Positions 5,588 through 6,726 of a stretch of 6,726 nt of DNA are shown piece by piece. The first letter of the stretch is position 1, and each line of letters begins with the position of its first letter. Under the pieces are notes generated by a model, which saw nothing but the letters and a program-made list of their open reading frames with translations, did no database searches and was not told the origin of the DNA. This DNA is from Actinomycetes bacterium. Lineage in GTDB: Bacteria > Actinomycetota > Acidimicrobiia > Acidimicrobiales > Palsa-688. The DNA is taken from NCBI GenBank assembly GCA_021815935.1, contig JAKAZH010000101.1:1-6726 (forward strand), read 5' to 3'. A program made the position numbers and the translations under genes.

Positions 5588-6447
5588 ACGACGGGTACTC
5601 GTACATAGAACGTCCCTGGGGCAAGCTCGCCTACAAGACGGCAGGGACCGGTCCGCCGTTGGTGCTGCTTCACTCCCTTGCGCTAAGCGCCGAGATGTGG
5701 GACCCGCTAGCAAACGACATGGGCCTCGGCCGTCGACTGGTCGCCGTGGATTTGCGAGGACACGGTCGAAGCTCGTGGGACGGCGGATCTTTCAGCGTTG
5801 AGGACATGGCCGGCGACGTCGCCTGCCTCGTCGACGAGCTCGGCGTGGGGCCTGTAGACGTTCTCGGCATGTCGATGGGGGGAACCGTCGCCGTCGCACT
5901 CGCCGCGGCACACCCCGAAAGCGTGGCGCGCCTCGTGGCGTGTGACACCACCGCCTGGTACGGCCCTGCCGCTGTCGAAGCCTGGGAGCAGCGGGCGCAC
6001 ACGGCCGAGACGACACCGAGGGAGATGCAAGTCTCGTTCCAGACTGATCGGTGGTTCGGGGACCCGTTCCGTCGACACCACCCGGCGAGCGTCTCCGCCC
6101 TCGTCGGCATCTTCCTCAGGACCGCCCCGTCTACGCACGCCGCCGCCTGCCGGGCGTTAGGCGCCTACGACGGACGCAGCACGCTCGAACGGGTGACAGC
6201 ACCAACACTCGCCGTCACCGGCGAAGACGACTCCGCTACACCGCCGTCGATGGGAGCCGCCATCGCCGCGGGGATCTCCGGCGCCACGCATCAGGTGTGG
6301 CCTGGGCTACGCCATTTCGCGGTCGTCGAAAGTCCCGCCCTTCGATACGCCATACGTCTGTTCCTCTCGGGCGACACCGTCCCTGCACCGACCCCGCCCG
6401 CAAGCTGCTGTGCCAGCCCTCATGACATAATGAGGTCCGACGCGTGA
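5584..6447 (+). CDS. Alpha/beta hydrolase (enol-lactonase/deformylase-like)
   Basis: This 287-residue cytoplasmic alpha/beta hydrolase resembles PcaD (3-oxoadipate enol-lactonase) and NicD/PicE (N-formylmaleamate deformylase). Seen: the oxyanion-hole loop LLHSLALS (28-35), VDLRGHGRS (55-63), the nucleophile elbow G-M-S-M-G-G with S97, VTGEDDSATPP (211-221) giving the usual acid D216, and LRHFAVVE with H244. D121 lies 24 residues after S97, the same spacing I recall for the NicD Ser-Asp pair, so D121 is an alternative acid. The only plausible start is TTG at 5584, overlapping the previous stop as TTGA with no clear Shine-Dalgarno sequence, so translation is probably coupled; no in-frame ATG occurs before conserved sequence. 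The last 25 or so residues (263-287, Pro/Ala/Cys-rich) extend beyond the normal fold end. The stop overlaps the next gene as GTGA. A likely role is hydrolysis of a ring-opened intermediate, substrate unknown. Confidence 0.88.
   Translation: MNDGYSYIERPWGKLAYKTAGTGPPLVLLHSLALSAEMWDPLANDMGLGRRLVAVDLRGHGRSSWDGGSFSVEDMAGDVACLVDELGVGPVDVLGMSMGGTVAVALAAAHPESVARLVACDTTAWYGPAAVEAWEQRAHTAETTPREMQVSFQTDRWFGDPFRRHHPASVSALVGIFLRTAPSTHAAACRALGAYDGRSTLERVTAPTLAVTGEDDSATPPSMGAAIAAGISGATHQVWPGLRHFAVVESPALRYAIRLFLSGDTVPAPTPPASCCASPHDIMRSDA
6432..6435 (+). promoter_or_regulatory. Ribosome binding site of the CoxM-type gene
   Basis: GAGG lies 8 bases before GTG 6444, inside the end of the alpha/beta hydrolase gene. 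It supports the GTG as a true start; the protein from this codon begins with the standard family N-terminus. Confidence 0.5.
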
Positions 6448-6726
6448 AGCTTGCACCGTTTCGCTATCACCAGCCCTCCACACAGGTCGAGGCGTTGGAA
6501 CTTTTGGGTGACCTGGGCGACAACGCCAAAGTACTCGCCGGCGGTCAAAGCCTTCTGCCGATGATGGCGTACCGTCTGGCGACGCCAACCGACCTGGTTG
6601 ACATCGGACGCATCCCGGAGCTTCGCGGTTGGGATCTCGACGACTCCGGCCTTCGCATTCGTGCGATGGCACGCCAGCGACAGATCGAGCTCGACCCGGA
6701 CATCGGGCTGCGTTTTCCCGTCATGC
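6444..6726 (+). CDS. FAD-binding medium subunit of a molybdenum hydroxylase, CoxM-like (3' truncated by window)
   Basis: The first 94 residues are visible of what is normally a protein of about 280-300 residues. It opens KLAPFRYHQPST, the usual FxYxxPxS start of CoxM/CutM-type subunits. It then has a helix (VEALELL), the FAD pyrophosphate-binding loop LAGGQSLLPMM at 31-41, the segment TDLVDIGRIPELRG, and a block near 74-82 (AMARQRQIE) matching the family's second conserved region. The subunit carries electrons from the 2Fe-2S small subunit and the molybdopterin large subunit in enzymes of the xanthine dehydrogenase/CO dehydrogenase family, which hydroxylate heteroaromatic rings, acyl-CoAs or aldehydes with water as oxygen donor. 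The partner subunits are not in the window and should follow. The GTG start overlaps the upstream TGA as GTGA, with GAGG 8 bases before it. Close neighbours suggest ring hydroxylation of a (hetero)aromatic acid (inference); true CO oxidation is less likely in this setting. Confidence 0.9.
   Translation, partial: MKLAPFRYHQPSTQVEALELLGDLGDNAKVLAGGQSLLPMMAYRLATPTDLVDIGRIPELRGWDLDDSGLRIRAMARQRQIELDPDIGLRFPVM

Noticed and set aside
4865..5713. A 282-residue open frame on the - strand
   Set aside because: It spans the amidohydrolase/hydrolase junction with Arg-rich, domain-free sequence; the + strand genes are unambiguous.

Overview
The window is G+C-rich (roughly two thirds by eye) and almost fully coding on the + strand. 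It carries eight consecutive genes, two of them cut by the window edges. The G/C-ending codons, the TTG and GTG starts, and a lipoprotein with a Ser/Thr/Ala linker after Ala-Cys suggest a high-GC actinobacterium. The long serine run after the lipobox resembles Acidimicrobiia-type lipoproteins, but that placement is impression rather than proof.

Layout: (1) the 3' part of a TauC/SsuC-like ABC permease, 1-609; (2) its likely substrate-binding lipoprotein, 662-1660; (3) an RraA-like/HMG-aldolase-fold protein, 1661-2221; (4) a UbiD-family prenylated-FMN decarboxylase, 2221-3669; (5) a GntR regulator with an FCD-like effector domain, about 3675-4574; (6) an ACMSD-like amidohydrolase_2 protein, 4571-5587; (7) an alpha/beta hydrolase, 5584-6447; (8) the start of a CoxM-type FAD subunit of a molybdenum hydroxylase, 6444-6726. 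The only real intergenic gap is 52 bases, between genes 1 and 2. Every later junction abuts, overlaps, or is separated by a few bases at most. This looks like one transcription unit with translational coupling, with no terminator visible inside it.

Inferred joint role: uptake and catabolism of an aromatic or N/O-heteroaromatic carboxylate. The ABC transporter would import an organic acid. UbiD and the ACMSD-like protein are two unrelated candidate decarboxylases. The molybdenum hydroxylase would hydroxylate the ring or oxidise an aldehyde, the alpha/beta hydrolase would cleave a ring-opened lactone, amide or ester, and the RraA-like aldolase/decarboxylase would produce central metabolites. 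The GntR/FCD protein would sense a pathway acid. Parts resemble bacterial picolinate/nicotinate pathways (molybdenum hydroxylase, amidohydrolase_2 decarboxylase, alpha/beta deformylase) and parts resemble furandicarboxylate pathways (UbiD plus molybdenum dehydrogenase). The combination matches no single pathway I can name, so the substrate remains open. No RNA genes, mobile elements or CRISPR arrays were seen.
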